Notes under the pieces: generated by a model
Database searches by the model: none
What the model was told of the DNA's origin: nothing
The model's input: the letters and a program-made list of their open reading frames with translations, nothing else
Translations under genes and position numbers: made by a program
DNA from: Salvator merianae
Taxonomy: Eukaryota; Chordata; Lepidosauria; Squamata; Teiidae
Length of the DNA: 64,000 nt
Reading direction: 5' to 3'
Assembly (NCBI GenBank): GCA_003586115.2
Contig: QVOM02000034.1
Location: forward strand, 130,173,936-130,237,935
Shown: positions 11,766 to 23,533 of the stretch, in pieces
How positions within the stretch are numbered: the stretch's first letter is position 1
Layout: each line of letters begins with the position of its first letter

Positions 11766-12365
11766 AAAAAATTTTTTTCAGGTACCAAGGTTTTTTGAAT
11801 GGATTTAGGGCATTTTGAGGGTGCTGAATTCAAAAATCCCATTACTTTGCTGAATTGGTTCTAGTTTTTGAGATAATGGACATCCATGAAAATAATGCAT
11901 TCCCCCAATGCAATAGCTTTTGGTCTGTCTTTTGACTCTTTAACAGTGTCTTAGGTAATGAAATATCCCATATAATTATTTTGTGTTGTAATTTGTAGGC
12001 CTACAATGTTATAAAAGCAACTTTTTGAAGCCAGAATTCAACTGTGAATGTGCAGAGGAAAGAAGTCGCCCACAGTAAAAGTTTGTCAACCCAGTCTTGG
12101 TTTATACCCAAAAAGTTGTCTTAATAAGTATATAAATACATGTAAAAATTATGGCTTCATCAAGAGGAGCCTGCATCAACAATCCTGATGTATTCTGCTA
12201 CATCTGTGGAGAGTACATGGTTGAAAAGCAAAGAAGAAATATCACATATTTAACTATTAAATATCTCAAAAACTAGAGCCAATCTGGCAAAACCGAAGTC
12301 ATATTCTTAATCAGCACCATAAACTTAATATAAAACTGTTCAGACATGGTTGGCAACAAAATCAC
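11765..12365 (+). mobile_element. Foldback element carrying a CxxC-protein start
   Basis: The two ends of this 600-bp block are diverged inverted copies of each other. One arm holds CTAGTTTTTGAGATA at 11861-11875 and the other TATCTCAAAAACTAG at 12262-12276. The similarity extends about 80-90 bp outward on both sides (a GTGCTGA cue occurs in both, near 11821 and, inverted, near 12312). Between the arms lies an ATG with a short frame that I recognise (listed separately). The arrangement suggests a DNA transposon reduced by internal deletion. Its superfamily is not known to me. It lies directly beside the LINE remnant ending near 11765. Confidence 0.55.
12151..12276 (+). pseudogene. Truncated start of a transposon-associated CxxC protein
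   Basis: A 41-codon frame starting ATG. It contains NNPDVFCYICGEY followed by a basic stretch ending QRRNIT. This is the highly characteristic N-terminus of a widespread uncharacterised protein family in arthropods and vertebrates. There the CxxC begins a zinc-binding domain and the protein continues for about 100 more residues. Here the family-like sequence stops after NIT and the frame runs into the inverted-repeat arm, ending at its TAG. So this is the preserved first exon-like piece of a lost gene. The match is to a motif recalled from many genome annotations; the function is not known. Confidence 0.65.
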
Positions 12366-12840
12366 TGTATACCAGTGTTACGAATTAGGAGAAGAAAGTG
12401 TCTATCAATGTTAGTGCCCAGTAATTTACTCCAAAGTTTCTCTCAATCCTAAATTGCTTAGTTTAACTGAAGTCAATGGATTTAATTAACTCGGCTCTCT
12501 ACAAATCTGTATAGATTTTGGCACATATGAATTTTTGAACTTTATTTTTTACTTGCACCACATCAAATGATACTAAGAAGGTACTCTCAACCTTCAGAAG
12601 CAATATTATGATAGCATAATGTGAGACCAGCTCAGTAGGCTACAGTGGAAAGTAGGTCTAGAAAGGCTATTGCAACAATTAATTTTGATAGTGTACTATT
12701 TTGCTTTCAGATTAGAAACCTATGTGGGCACAGACACTTTGCAGCAAAGGTAGCTGCATTTTTTTCTAGTCCCCACAAAATTTCTGATCTTAGCACCAGC
12801 AAAAAATGAGAGAGAAGCAGCACTATGCCAGAGCAGACAA
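12366..12840. other. Intronic sequence, no gene
   Basis: AT-rich; nothing recognisable. Confidence 0.4.
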
Positions 12841-12843
12841 GGT

Positions 12844-14740
12844 TTAAATCTCTCTGTTCAGCCCAGCACACTGACAAATATGCAAATCAAGCAAAGCTGC
12901 ATTGTCCCTGTCCTTCTCCCCACGAAGGTAATCAGCCAGGGTGACCAAGGTAACCTCAATGCTATGAATAGGCCTGAAATCTGTCTGACATGGTTCCAAA
13001 TAATCAGCTTCCTCCAAGTGTGTCTGCAGTTGAGTTACCACCACCCTTTCCAGGTCCTTGACCAAGAAGGATTTATTAGCAGTAAATTATTATTAATAGA
13101 GTAATAGTTATTTAATACTTCTGGTCTAGGGAGGGACGCCTGAAGGGGTGTACCACTGCCTCTTTTAGAGCCAGTGGAACAACACCCCCTTGCAGTAAGG
13201 CATTAACTATTTCCAAGACCCATTCAGCTAAGCCCTTCCAGTTATCCTTTACTAGCTATGATGGGCAAGAATACAGGGAGCAGTAGTTGGCTTGACCACT
13301 GCAGATCTAAGGAATTGAAATTCATCCATAATAATGGGATCAGATTGTTCTCTGGACACCTCCACCACAGAATATTATTAACTGTGGCATCTAATTCTGT
13401 GCATATCTGAGCAATTGTATCCTGAAAGTGCCTTGGAAATCTGCCATAGCAAGTCTTTGATGGCATCATTTCCTCTTTCTTCTGACCTTTTATCACTAAG
13501 CTGTTTACCACTCAGAAAGGTTCTGCTGGTCGGCTACTCGTGGATGGCGGGGTGGTGGAGGGTTTTGTTTTGTTTTGTTTTGTTGCCTTCATCACTGCCA
13601 TGTAGTAGTAGGCACTTCATAACATGCACATGCAGATTAGGTGAGGATAAAAGATATTGGCCTTCCTGCTTATTAAATGATTGTCCTAATAACTGGAAAG
13701 AGGCATTCTCCTTGACTTTTCACAGCAGTTTCTGATACTACCAACCATGGTATCTTCCTGGAAAAGTTACAAGCAACTGGAAGCTGAAGGCATAGTATTG
13801 CAGCAATTCTGCTACTACCTCTGCAGACAATACCAAAAAGTTGTTATGGAGGCTTATAGTTTGTCTCCCTGGTGATGCCTGCATGGTACCTATCCTATAC
13901 CCTCTGCTTTTTAGTATCTTTATGAAGCCAATGTGAGAGGTCATAGGACATCTGGAGTGAGGTGCCATCAGAATGCTGATGACACCCAGCTCTGTCTCTC
14001 CATTCCATCTGAATAACAGGAGGCAGTTCAGGTGCTTGATTTTTGCCTGGAGGTGCTAATGAGTTGAACATGAACCAGTAAACTGAATCTGAATCCAGGC
14101 AAGATAGATACTGTCTACGAAGTAAGGAGACATCCTGTCCTTGAAGGGGTTGTCCTACTCCGAAACAAACAGCTGCACAGTTTGGGGATACTCCTAGCTG
14201 TTGGAGGCTCAGGTGACAGCAGTGGCCAGCAGTGCCCACCTCTAACTCAGGCTCATTCACAAACTGTGACCCTTTCTGGGCAGGGATATCTTGCTCACAG
14301 TGATGTATGCTCTGATAACTTCCGGACTGGGCTATTGCAATGAGGGCGACCCTTGAAGAAAATTTGGAAGCTGCAACCAGAGAAAAATACAGCAGCAAGA
14401 CTGTTGACAGGTACTCCAGGCCAGACACAAATCATGCCAGCCCTAAAGGAACTGCACTGATTGCCAATTTGCTACTGAGCCCAATTCAAGATACTAATAC
14501 TGGCTTATAAAGTTCTAAACAACTTAGATCCTAAATATCTGAAGTAACACCTGACAGCCAAGATCTGTGGGAGAAGCCATCTTAGTTCTGCCATCTCTAT
14601 CAACAGTTACAGGTGTGAGGGCATATGAGGACCTTTTCTGTGTTAGCCCCTCAATTGTGGAACAACCTCCTCTCTGAGTATGTCTAGCTTCTTACTGTAT
14701 AGGTATATTTAGACATACGGTAATGATGCATAACTTTACC
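12844..14740. mobile_element. L2/CR1-group LINE with inverted 5' half
   Basis: The left part (12844 to about 13690) reads on the minus strand: WVLEIVNALLQGGVVPLALKEAVV, then KDLERVVVTQLQTHLEEADYLEP, then ALLDL. That is the RT region up to just before the FDT(I/T)(D/N)HG block. The right part (about 13700-14740) reads on the plus strand and starts at LLDFSQQF.DTTNHGIFLEKL, exactly where the left part ends in the protein. It then runs through YPLLFSIF, a decayed YADD, GRPLKKIWKLQ and ALKELH to the C-terminus. The two halves are complementary pieces of one element, with the 5' piece inverted in the geometry produced by twin priming. Both halves are frameshifted. A (TTTTG)n run sits at 13563-13584 inside the inverted half. 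Confidence 0.75.
13563..13584 (+). repeat. (TTTTG)n microsatellite
   Basis: Four perfect TTTTG units plus flanking bases, within the inverted half of the LINE. Confidence 0.8.
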
Positions 14741-17475
14741 CTAGCCTTTGCCTAAAGAATAGAATGTTGTTACCCAGGTAACAGTTAATTCTGGAAGATT
14801 CAACAGCTTGAGTCTTCTTCTTTAGCTTCAACACTTCTGTCTGTTGCTTTAGTCAGCTTCGTTTAAAAAAAAAATATTTGTGCATTTCAAACATTACAAA
14901 TTTTAAAGAAACATGTAACACTAGTCATAAACCACATCACCATTAAGTTAGTCAACTTCATTTTTATTATGTTTTTATATTGGTTTTGTTGTGACACATC
15001 TGAAAATTCTGGTTATAGGATAAGACAGAAATATAAATATACTAGTTTTTTTTTTTACAGCCACCCAATATCTAGCTCTTGGGTGGTTTACAACAGCAAA
15101 AACATTAACAATGTAAGTTTTAAAAAAGCTAAAATGCATACAAATAGACACTTACACAGAAAACAATTTTAAACCCGCTACATCACTGCTGGCAGGCAAC
15201 TTTTAGGTTAAAAAGCCGGTCAAAATTTAAAGTACCAGACAGCCAAATCTAAAGACTTACTTCACAGAACCCTAGTTAACAATGTGCAAAATACAGTAAA
15301 AATATTTAACATTAAAGTAAAAATATATTAAGCATTTTAAAGTAAGTTTACAAACAGAATATTCCTAAACAACTAGGTGTTGTATCCAATAAAGAATAAT
15401 TAAGGCATAACATCACCTGCCTGACAATTCCCAATCTGTTACTCAAAACACTGCATTTTTCCCAACCATGTTCAGAACCTTCAGTGTGAACTGGAGCCTA
15501 TTGCATACCAAAGCTTAGTATCACATACAGCAGGGGTAACTGACGCCTAGTCTAGAGAAGCACCTTGAGGAGAATTATATCCAGCATGTGTCAGACATAT
15601 TAAGAAGCCAAAAAGAAACACACTACACATTTCTTAAATCAGGTTTTCATAACTGTATTTTATTTTATTTAGCTGAAATCCAAAAAATAAACAAACAGAG
15701 CTTTTGGTAGCATTATACAAGACAGAAGTCATTTGGGAAGAGCGTGAAAACTCCACTGGGCATGTGTTATGCCCCAAATGTATATAAAGGGACTTATTCA
15801 ATCTATACACATTTGTTTTGTTTTGCCTTGTAATTCAAATTCTCCCCAAAAGGTAAAGTTTTTGCCAAAATTACCACTATTAATTACACTTTCTATAAAC
15901 TGTAAGAGCTTAGTGGCAATAGCATCTAACTTTTGATGGAAAAATCAAATTCAGTTACTAAAGCCACCAATCACATTCAGACATGCGCACAGAATAGTTT
16001 CACATGCTGCTTACAGCATACGAAGCTGCCACAGAGGGCTAAGTCCATAAGAACGAACACCTTACAAACAACTGCAAGACCTAGGAACCTCAGGTTGCAA
16101 TGGGCCACACAGTGATCTCACCACAAAGCCAGCAAGGCCCCATGCCCTCCCAGTTGTAGGAATGGGCTGGGAAAGAAATCAAGAGGCGTGAAGTCAACTA
16201 CAGAGGCATATAGGTCCTACCTGTAAATCTCCACCAGCACTCATCTTCTGCTCACCTTCACAGAAGGCCAGACTTACGAAACGTTGGCCCTTACAAACCC
16301 AGCCCTTTTTGGCAGGTTAATACGCTGCAAATAGCATACAAACCTGTTAGATGTGCATGTCTAATCATAGTCATCCATTTAGCCAAAATAGCGTTTTAGT
16401 TGTCTAAATGTCATCAGGCCTGTCACTGTGACCTGGCTATTTTCTTGCATACCTGGGCTTCTGAAATCCAGCAATATAACTTGAGCCCTCTGCTTGAATA
16501 CACCTATCCATTAGTTCTGGCCATGACATGGATATATTTGCCTTACTATCATTAAACTGGCAATATGCACAGTGCAGTTTTTTATTTTATTTCTGAATCA
16601 ACTTACTATAATTAACATGCAGAAGCAAGAGTCAAATATAGAGAGGATTTGCTGCACTCTACCAATTAAGTGTTCTAAAATTACTAGTTAGAAAAACTTA
16701 AGTAGACATGCTGAGCAGCTAAGTTTTGAAGTTGGCGCCAGAAACCATAACACCCCACACCAAAAAAGCCAACTCTACAGTAAATGTGCCAGATATGAGC
16801 TATGTCAGGCATTTACTCACTTGGTCTGGAACCCTAGCATCTACTTTGCAACCTAAATGAAGGGGTTTTCTGAAGCAGTTTACACTGAGAACAGAGAATT
16901 ATAATTAAAAGAATGTTGCTCTTCCTTTGTTAGTCAAAGATTTTAAGAAAAATTACGAAGATGCTCTTCAAAAGAGGGGAGAGACAGCCAATCATGCTGG
17001 CAAGTACTATAGCGACTTGTGAAAAATGTCAATTTCTTCAAATTATTTATCATAGGAGCTCCAAATCTTTCTTTTATATTGCTTGAATGGTTTCCAAACA
17101 TCTATAAAAATCTAAAGTGGCTTTATCTGGTGTCATGCTATACTTTTACCTACTGTTTTTAAAACATGGTATGGCTGTCTCTTACAGTTATTTTACTTCA
17201 GCTGCTTACCATTCGAAGTCTCCAACTGAGACTGCACTACTTTAGTGGTTTTAAAAATTGCTTCTGAAAGGTATTACTTAGCAAATTCTATGAAACCTAA
17301 GTAATTACCTGTGCAACACTACAGCTTGATAGGGTATCATGCACTCTTATAATCTTCTCTATCAGAAGCCACACAAAGCTCTAAGGATTTTGGTGGGGCA
17401 AAAGATGCCACACACAAAGCAATTTATGGTTTTACAAGTTTATTGAAAATAATATGGCACTCTTACTAGGAATAA
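14741..17475. other. Intronic sequence; possible LINE tail near 15040-15230
   Basis: Mostly unremarkable. Around 15040-15230 a T-run followed by CAGCCACCCAATA and GGGTGGTTTACAA has the look of an inverted LINE 3' end. 15900-16350 is slightly GC-richer but not recognised. Confidence 0.4.
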
Positions 17476-17477
17476 CA

Positions 17478-17570
17478 GGTAGTGCTGTAGCTCACTGGTA
17501 GAAGAACTGCCTAGAAAGCACAGAATCAAAAGTTCAGTCTTGAGCATTTCCATAGAAAAGGACAAGATCA
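17478..17570 (+). mobile_element. tRNA-headed SINE, head only
   Basis: GTGCTGTAGCTCACTGGTAGAAG carries an A-box, and a degraded B-box lies about 45 bp on. It matches the heads of the better SINE copies at 50472 and 62543. No RTE-like tail is visible. Not a functional tRNA. Confidence 0.5.
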
Positions 17571-18531
17571 AGCCTACTTCTAGTCTTGAAGTTGGTTGAG
17601 TACAGACAGAGTTGGTGTAATGTTGAGACCCAAAGTCCATTTTCTATCAAGCAGATGTTTTTATCCCCTTTCCTCAAACATCCCTTAGAAGCTTCAGTAT
17701 TAGTTTAACTTCTGCCACTCTCCTAATAATAACCAAAATCAGATTTATTATGGAAGCCATGAACAAGGCAGTTAAATGAGGAGCTACTACCATGAAGCAG
17801 AGAGGCTTAAGAAAGTACAATGAAATTGCAAGAATATTACAAAAGCCCATCTCAGAAAAGCTAGGAAACAAGAATTTATGACTATTAGAGTTGTCAGAGA
17901 AAGTAGTAGCAGTTCAGTTGCAGTAATTCTTTGAAGAAACCGATTCACATTATTTAGATCATTTAGATCTGGTTTGGGACAGAATTATTTTTGGTCACCC
18001 CGGCAGATGACCTTTTGCAGAAGAGAGGGGGAGTGAAACTCTTTTGATCCTCAATTTCTCAGTGGCTTTCAATACCACTGACCATGGAGTCCTTCAGGAA
18101 ATGGGAGGGAGCACCACGTTATTGTGTTCTGCTCCCACCTGTGGGGACTATTTTATAAAACAGCACTGGGTATCTACATCTGTGTCCTTAGCAGCTAGGT
18201 TGTGAGGTGCCACAGCATTCAATTTTATCACCAATACTATTAATATTATATAATGTTGGGAGTGGTCATTAGAAACTTTAATCATCAGGAACTCAGCTCT
18301 GTTTCTCCATAACATTTCAATCAGGAGAGGCTGTGAATGTCCTGAAGCAGGACAAGGATATAGAGGGAAGCTGGATGAGGGCTAATAAAATGAAGTTGAA
18401 TCCTGACAAGACAGACACTTCCTGAGTAGGAAGTACCAGAGTTAAAAAACTAGGGACCTTGCCTGTCCCAACTGGAATTGCACACCCTCAAAAGAAACAG
18501 GTATGTAGTCTGTCCTAACTGGGGTTGTATA

Positions 18532-19704
18532 TAGGGATGTGCACGAAGGCACTTTTCCCTTTTCGCTTCGCAGGAATGCGAAGCTCCTAGGCTTCGTTTT
18601 CGTGCGAAAAAATACGCACAAAAATGAAGCCCTTCGTTTTCGCGGCGAAGATTTTCGCCGCGAACGGAAGCAGAGAAAACAAGGCGAAGGGAAGAGCTTT
18701 GCCTTAATTTCTCTGCTTCGGATTGCGCTCGCCTCTCTCTCATTCCCCCCCCCCCAGTCTGTCAGTGTAATGACAGACTGGGGGGGGAATAAGAGAGAGG
18801 CAAGCGCCATCGGAAGCGGTGAAATCGAGGCAAAGCTCTTCCCTTTGCCTTGATTTCTTCGTTTCCAATGGCGCAGCGCTCTCTCTCACTCCCGCCGCAG
18901 TCTGTCAGTGCAATGACAGACTGGGGGGGGGAATAAGAGAGAGGCGAGCGCCATCAGAAGCCGTGAAATCAAGGCAAAGCTCTTCCCTTTGCCTTGATTT
19001 CTTTGTTTCCGATGGCGCAGCGCTCTCTCTCACTCCCGCCGCAGTCTGTCAGTGCAATGACAGACTGGGGGGGGAATAAGAGAGAGGCGAGCGCCATCGG
19101 AAGCGGTGAAATCGAGGCAAAGCTCTTCCCTTTGCCTTGATTTCTTCGTTTCCAATGGCGCAGCGCTCTCTCTCACTCCCGCCGCAGTCTGTCAGTGCAA
19201 TGACAGACTGGGGGGGGAATAAGAGAGAGGCGAGCGCCATCGGAAGCGGTGAAATCAAGGCAAAGCTCTTCCCTTTGCCTTGATTTCTTCGTTTCCGATG
19301 GCGCAGCGCTCTCTCTCACTCCCGCCGCAGTCTGTCAGTGCAATGACAGACTGGGGGGGGGAATAAGAGAGAGGCGAGCGCCATCGGAAGCAGTGAAATC
19401 AAGGCAAAGCTCTTCCCTTTGCCTTGATTTCTTCGTTTCCGATGGCGCAGCGCTCTCTCTCACTCCCGCCGCAGTCTGTCAGTGCAATGACAGACTGGGG
19501 GGGGGAATAAGAGAGAGGCGAGCGCCATCGGAAGCAGTGAAATCAAGGCAAAGCTCTTCCCTTTGCCTTGATTTCTTCATTTCCGATGGCGCAGCGCTCT
19601 GTCTCACTCCCGCCGCAGTCTGTCAGTGTAATTCGATGCGAAGGGCACAAAATCACGAAATTCGATCGAAAATCGAATGCCACGAAGCTTCGTGCACACC
19701 CCTA
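18532..19704. mobile_element. hAT-like non-autonomous element made of hairpin repeats
   Basis: A 1173-bp element with 17-bp terminal inverted repeats, TAGGGATGTGCACGAAG at the left and the complement of TAGGGGTGTGCACGAAG at the right. It is flanked by an exact 8-bp direct duplication, GTTGTATA (18524-18531 and 19705-19712). The TAGGG-type ends and 8-bp duplication are hAT hallmarks. It has no transposase. Inside, short outer palindromes (for example 18639-18649 with 18654-18664) flank a 143-144-bp tandem array. It inserted into the LINE listed above, whose sequence is continuous once the element and one duplication are removed. The base composition is strikingly CpG- and GC-rich against the AT-rich surroundings. 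Confidence 0.85.
18686..19629. repeat. Tandem array of 143-144-bp palindromic units
   Basis: CAGTCTGTCAGTG recurs at 18755, 18898, 19042, 19185, 19328, 19472 and 19615, giving six full units of 143 or 144 bp plus a half unit on the left. The 1-bp changes are at least partly in a G run of 7-9. Each unit is itself a hairpin: a left arm (GAGAGAGGCGAGCGCCATCGG, then TCAAGGCAAAG) pairs with a right arm (CTTTGCCTTGA, then CCGATGGCGC, then CTCTCTCTC) around the short loop CTCTTCC. The junction between units is also palindromic (CAGTCTGTCA then TGACAGACTG). Units are almost identical, so the expansion or homogenisation is recent. Apparent long frames across the array simply follow the near-144-bp period. 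Confidence 0.93.
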
Positions 19705-20430
19705 GTTGTATATCCTCAGAAGGAACACGCACACAGTCCGGTCACCTGTCTATGGAGACTCAGTTAACCTCTGTAGCCAGGAGTGCCAATCACCAGCTTT
19801 AACTAGTATCCCAACTGCATCCTTACTGAACAGGGACAGATCGGTCACTGGTGTCCATGCCCTGGTAACCTCATGTTTAGACTACTGTAATGTGCCTTTT
19901 GTGGGGATACCCTTGTATCTGCTCCAGAAGCTTCAACTAGACCAAAATTTGGCAGCCGGCTTGCTGAGCGGAGTCTCTGTTTGTGTACAACCACATTTGT
20001 GCTTAAGTAACTGTACTGGGTGCTCAATAGCTACCAGACATATTGAAAGTTTGATGCTCAGCATATAAGGCCCTAAACAACTTGGGTTCATCCACAGAAG
20101 TTCTCCTGTGGGTCCCCCAAAATAATGAACATCATCTCATGATGGCCTTCAATCAGGCCTTTTTTATAGTGGCACCTACCTTGTAGAATGTCTTCCCCGT
20201 TGATATTCACAAGATGCCTATTTACACCTTTAAGGTCACAATTACAACTTTCAGGTGCCTACAAAAGAGGAATCTCTTCACCCAGGCATTCCCTGTGTGC
20301 ATGGTTGTTTTGATTCTAAGTGACTTAATTTTTAATAGGCTTTGTGTTTTTACTGTTTTTTAAAGTTTCTTTTTAAAACTGCTTTAAGATTTTCATGAGA
20401 AGCAGTACAGAAATATTTTAAATAAAATTA

Positions 20431-22300
20431 AAAAATATTCTGAACAGTTTCTTCTTGACAAACTTTCATGTCCATATCCACTACACATTGCAGACAAGTT
20501 ATTACCAACTCTCCACATGTACACTCTGCCCCATCCATTACCAAGTAAGAATTGAAATGTTTCAAACAGCAAGCAGATAATGAGTAAACACAATCTACCT
20601 GGGAGCTATTAACACAGAAAGGCAAACTACCAACTTCACAATTTACTTCTTATGGTGAATGAAAACCTATGGAGCTGAAAAGTTAAAGGGATGTTTACTT
20701 AACTGTGCCGTTCACACTTACAGCAATAACTCATTTGAGTTCAAGGATACATGCCTTGGGGCATGTAAAAAGTACATATTTAGCAGGAAAATATTACACT
20801 TCCTTCCTCTGAGTTTTATGACACCATTTTTAGAAACTGATAAATAAGGTACAGGAAGACTTTTTGTCTCCTTCATTCCATCCTGTGTTGTTGGAAAATG
20901 CATACAAAAGGTCAGACAGAACCAACTTCCCAAATTTAATTAACTTATTCATCCTGTGACATATCACATGTTACTTGGCTTGGCAGCTTTCAGTCAGCAA
21001 AACTGGAAGCGCAAAAAAGCTTTCTTCAGTACTGCTTTTGATTTTCAAAGAGCTTCAAACAAGTTGCACTGGTGAGGATATTTACTTCCACCTGCTTGCT
21101 TATCTCAGTTTTTCAGACACTGACATAGGATTGATGGGGAGGGGCAAATAAGAAATATATTTTAAGCCCATTTAGTGGCTTACCTAGTCTACTTTGATGC
21201 TATATAAGTTTCAGCATAAATGTTAGCTGGGACAGTGGATACAAACCTCAAAGAGATATACCACATTATAAGCTGTCTGTCTCTCAACTTTTGATTTTGT
21301 TTTTTTTTCTTTTTGAACAATATTTGGGCATATTTTCACTACATTTATTAGTCTATTACAACCCCCTATGCTAGGAAATCTTTACCAAAATCTACTTACC
21401 ATCCTACAAACTTGCCATGTTGAACAGGTGCTACTGTGGTTTAAGAGGCTCTAGCCAATGATGAATTAAAATAATCCTTATGCATCATGTCTGCATACCT
21501 AAAACAGCACGGAACTCTACCATTTGTGAACTTTTCCAACTAATTTATAAGATATATACACTTACAATTGTTGCTAATGGTTTCTGAAGCATTAGGTTCA
21601 TGTCATAAATTAGGAACTGGAGAATCTAAATTAGCTATCTGGTAAATTTTCAAATGATCACTAATGGATTTTGCCAGCTGTCACAGTACCAAAAGCACTA
21701 GAACTGCTCTGGAGAAAGATACAACTAAACATACTGGGCAACCAGATGTTTCCCACCCCTCCAACAAAGCATTTAGCACAGGGCATGATAACCAAGTTTA
21801 ACAACATCTAGCTTTTATGTAATTGCCTCTGCAGTGCCACTAACACATACTGGTAGACTGTGGTTCTCCTCCACAGGACCACTGACTAACATCAATAGAC
21901 TGAATCTTCTCTGAGTACCATACTAATAGACTACATCTCCTCTAACTTGCATTGATAGACTGTTTCCCCTATGTAGCACCACTGCAATAACACGGGTGGA
22001 CTAGACTCTGCTATCCCCAGTTTTCCATAGGTGGCAATTACTTGCACAACATAGTTTTGCACATTCTAGAATTGTCCATCCAAGTACAAGTGGAACTACT
22101 ATCAAAGTCTTGAGGCTCACATCAGCAGTTATTACTACATACTGTAGTTCAACGAACTGCATGTTCTTCCAAGGGATTTTGATATCACTTCAGCATTCTG
22201 ACTGGATTTGACTGAATCTGTCAAAACCAGCTGAAACTCTGTCTGGGATATTATGCTTCTCTGAATTAGCAGAAGGAACCATTGTATGGCCAAGAGATGA
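20431..22300. other. Intronic sequence; degenerate tandem repeat at 21840-22000
   Basis: No exon. Between 21840 and 22000 a motif like ATAGACTG..TCTCCTCT recurs four or five times at irregular 35-45-bp spacing, a decayed minisatellite. Confidence 0.4.
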
Positions 22301-23533
22301 TGTGTGATCCAGGGCAGGAATCTATGCAGGAAACAATTTGCCCAAGCAGTCTATTAGCTCTGCATCTTCCTTTTACGAGAAGATTTTTGCTCTGCCAGAC
22401 AGAGCTATAATCCTATCAGTTGCTAGCCATATTATATTGTCTTTGATGTCCATCATCTACCCAAGTGGTTTATTAGTTGTGTTAGGGTCAGGGCACTCTT
22501 TTTCCCAGTTCACCAGGAAAAACAACATGTGTGATAAGTCAACAGCTATCATACTGCTGCCATTGCTTCCTGTTCCAACAAACCTTTGACCACAGGTCAA
22601 AGAATAGATGCTGCTCCCATCAGCCTGAAAGACTCCAAGGCCACCGCTAATATCTTTGCAAATACCTGAAGAGTCAAGGAAAGACTAAAAGGAAGAGGGC
22701 AGAACTGAAGATTACAGTCTTCCACATCAAAATGGAGAAACTTCTTGCACTCTATCACTATGGGCACGTGTATCCACCAAAGCTATCTTCCCCATCACCA
22801 TAACATTATGTAGAGCAAAATGGGTTTTGAACATTTGAAATCAGCCCCAGCTGGCTTATAAGATGCCTGGGTCTCCCTCCCCAGAGCTCGAAACAAAGCA
22901 TGTGAAGATCTGCTTGACCTTACTGCAGATTACTCAGAAACCTAATCAGTCAGTAACCAGCCACATCACAGATACACTACAGCACAAAAACAGAAGCACT
23001 TAGATGTACTCAAAACCATACAAAGCAGTCAAATCCCACTAAAACAGTGAAAACCATTTGAAGAATACCCACAATGACACACACTCCACATTCCAAGGCA
23101 CCCAACAGCACTCAAATCACAATCTAAACTCACTAAAACTCCAGCCAAAAGTCACTAAGACCACACAAATCCACAATCAAAAGACTTAAAAAAAAAATGC
23201 CAAGCACCTGCCTCACTGCAAAAAAAAAAGGCGGTAAAGTGGCTGGACCAAGAAGAAGGTTCTAGCATGTTGCAGGCATCACTTCTGACATCTGCCTTTT
23301 GTGATAACACATGTTATGATGAATCAGAGGTACATGTTAGGAGATCCGTGGTTATAATTTGTAAACAACATTATAGCGAATCTGCACAGCAAGATTCCAT
23401 ATTAGAAGAAGTGGCACTGCATCTAGGCATAGTAGTCTTGTGAAAGGATTTGGTATCTTTTGTATTTATTGTGGGCACAGCAAGCTTCTTATCTTTGCTT
23501 CCCACCAATACTGTGCCAGTGTCTCATCTCCAG

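Larger units (their letters stand above)
17970..20430 (+). mobile_element. L2/CR1-group LINE split by a hAT-like insertion
   Basis: Two collinear plus-strand pieces of one LINE. 17970-18531 includes ADDLLQKRGG and LSNFSVAFNTTDHGVLQ-type RT coding in broken frames. 19705-20430 includes HALVTSCLDYCNVPFVGIPLYLLQKLQLDQN and ends in an A/T-rich 3' tail near 20430. The intervening 1173 bp is the insertion, flanked by an 8-bp duplication. The LINE piece left of the insertion also holds a 47-bp tandem duplication (units starting at 18463 and 18510). Confidence 0.8.

Noticed and set aside
18686..19629. Regular repeats suggesting a CRISPR array
   Set aside because: Unit length, lack of unique spacers, and the eukaryotic transposon ends rule it out.
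19249..19767. 172-residue frame with a repeated 48-residue unit (also 18819-19079)
   Set aside because: Produced by the near-144-bp tandem period; units on both strands and different phases do the same. Not protein coding.
22720..22870. Possible retrotransposon RT piece on the plus strand (KMEKLLAL...)
   Set aside because: Very weak resemblance and on the opposite strand to the possible gag next to it; not enough to call.
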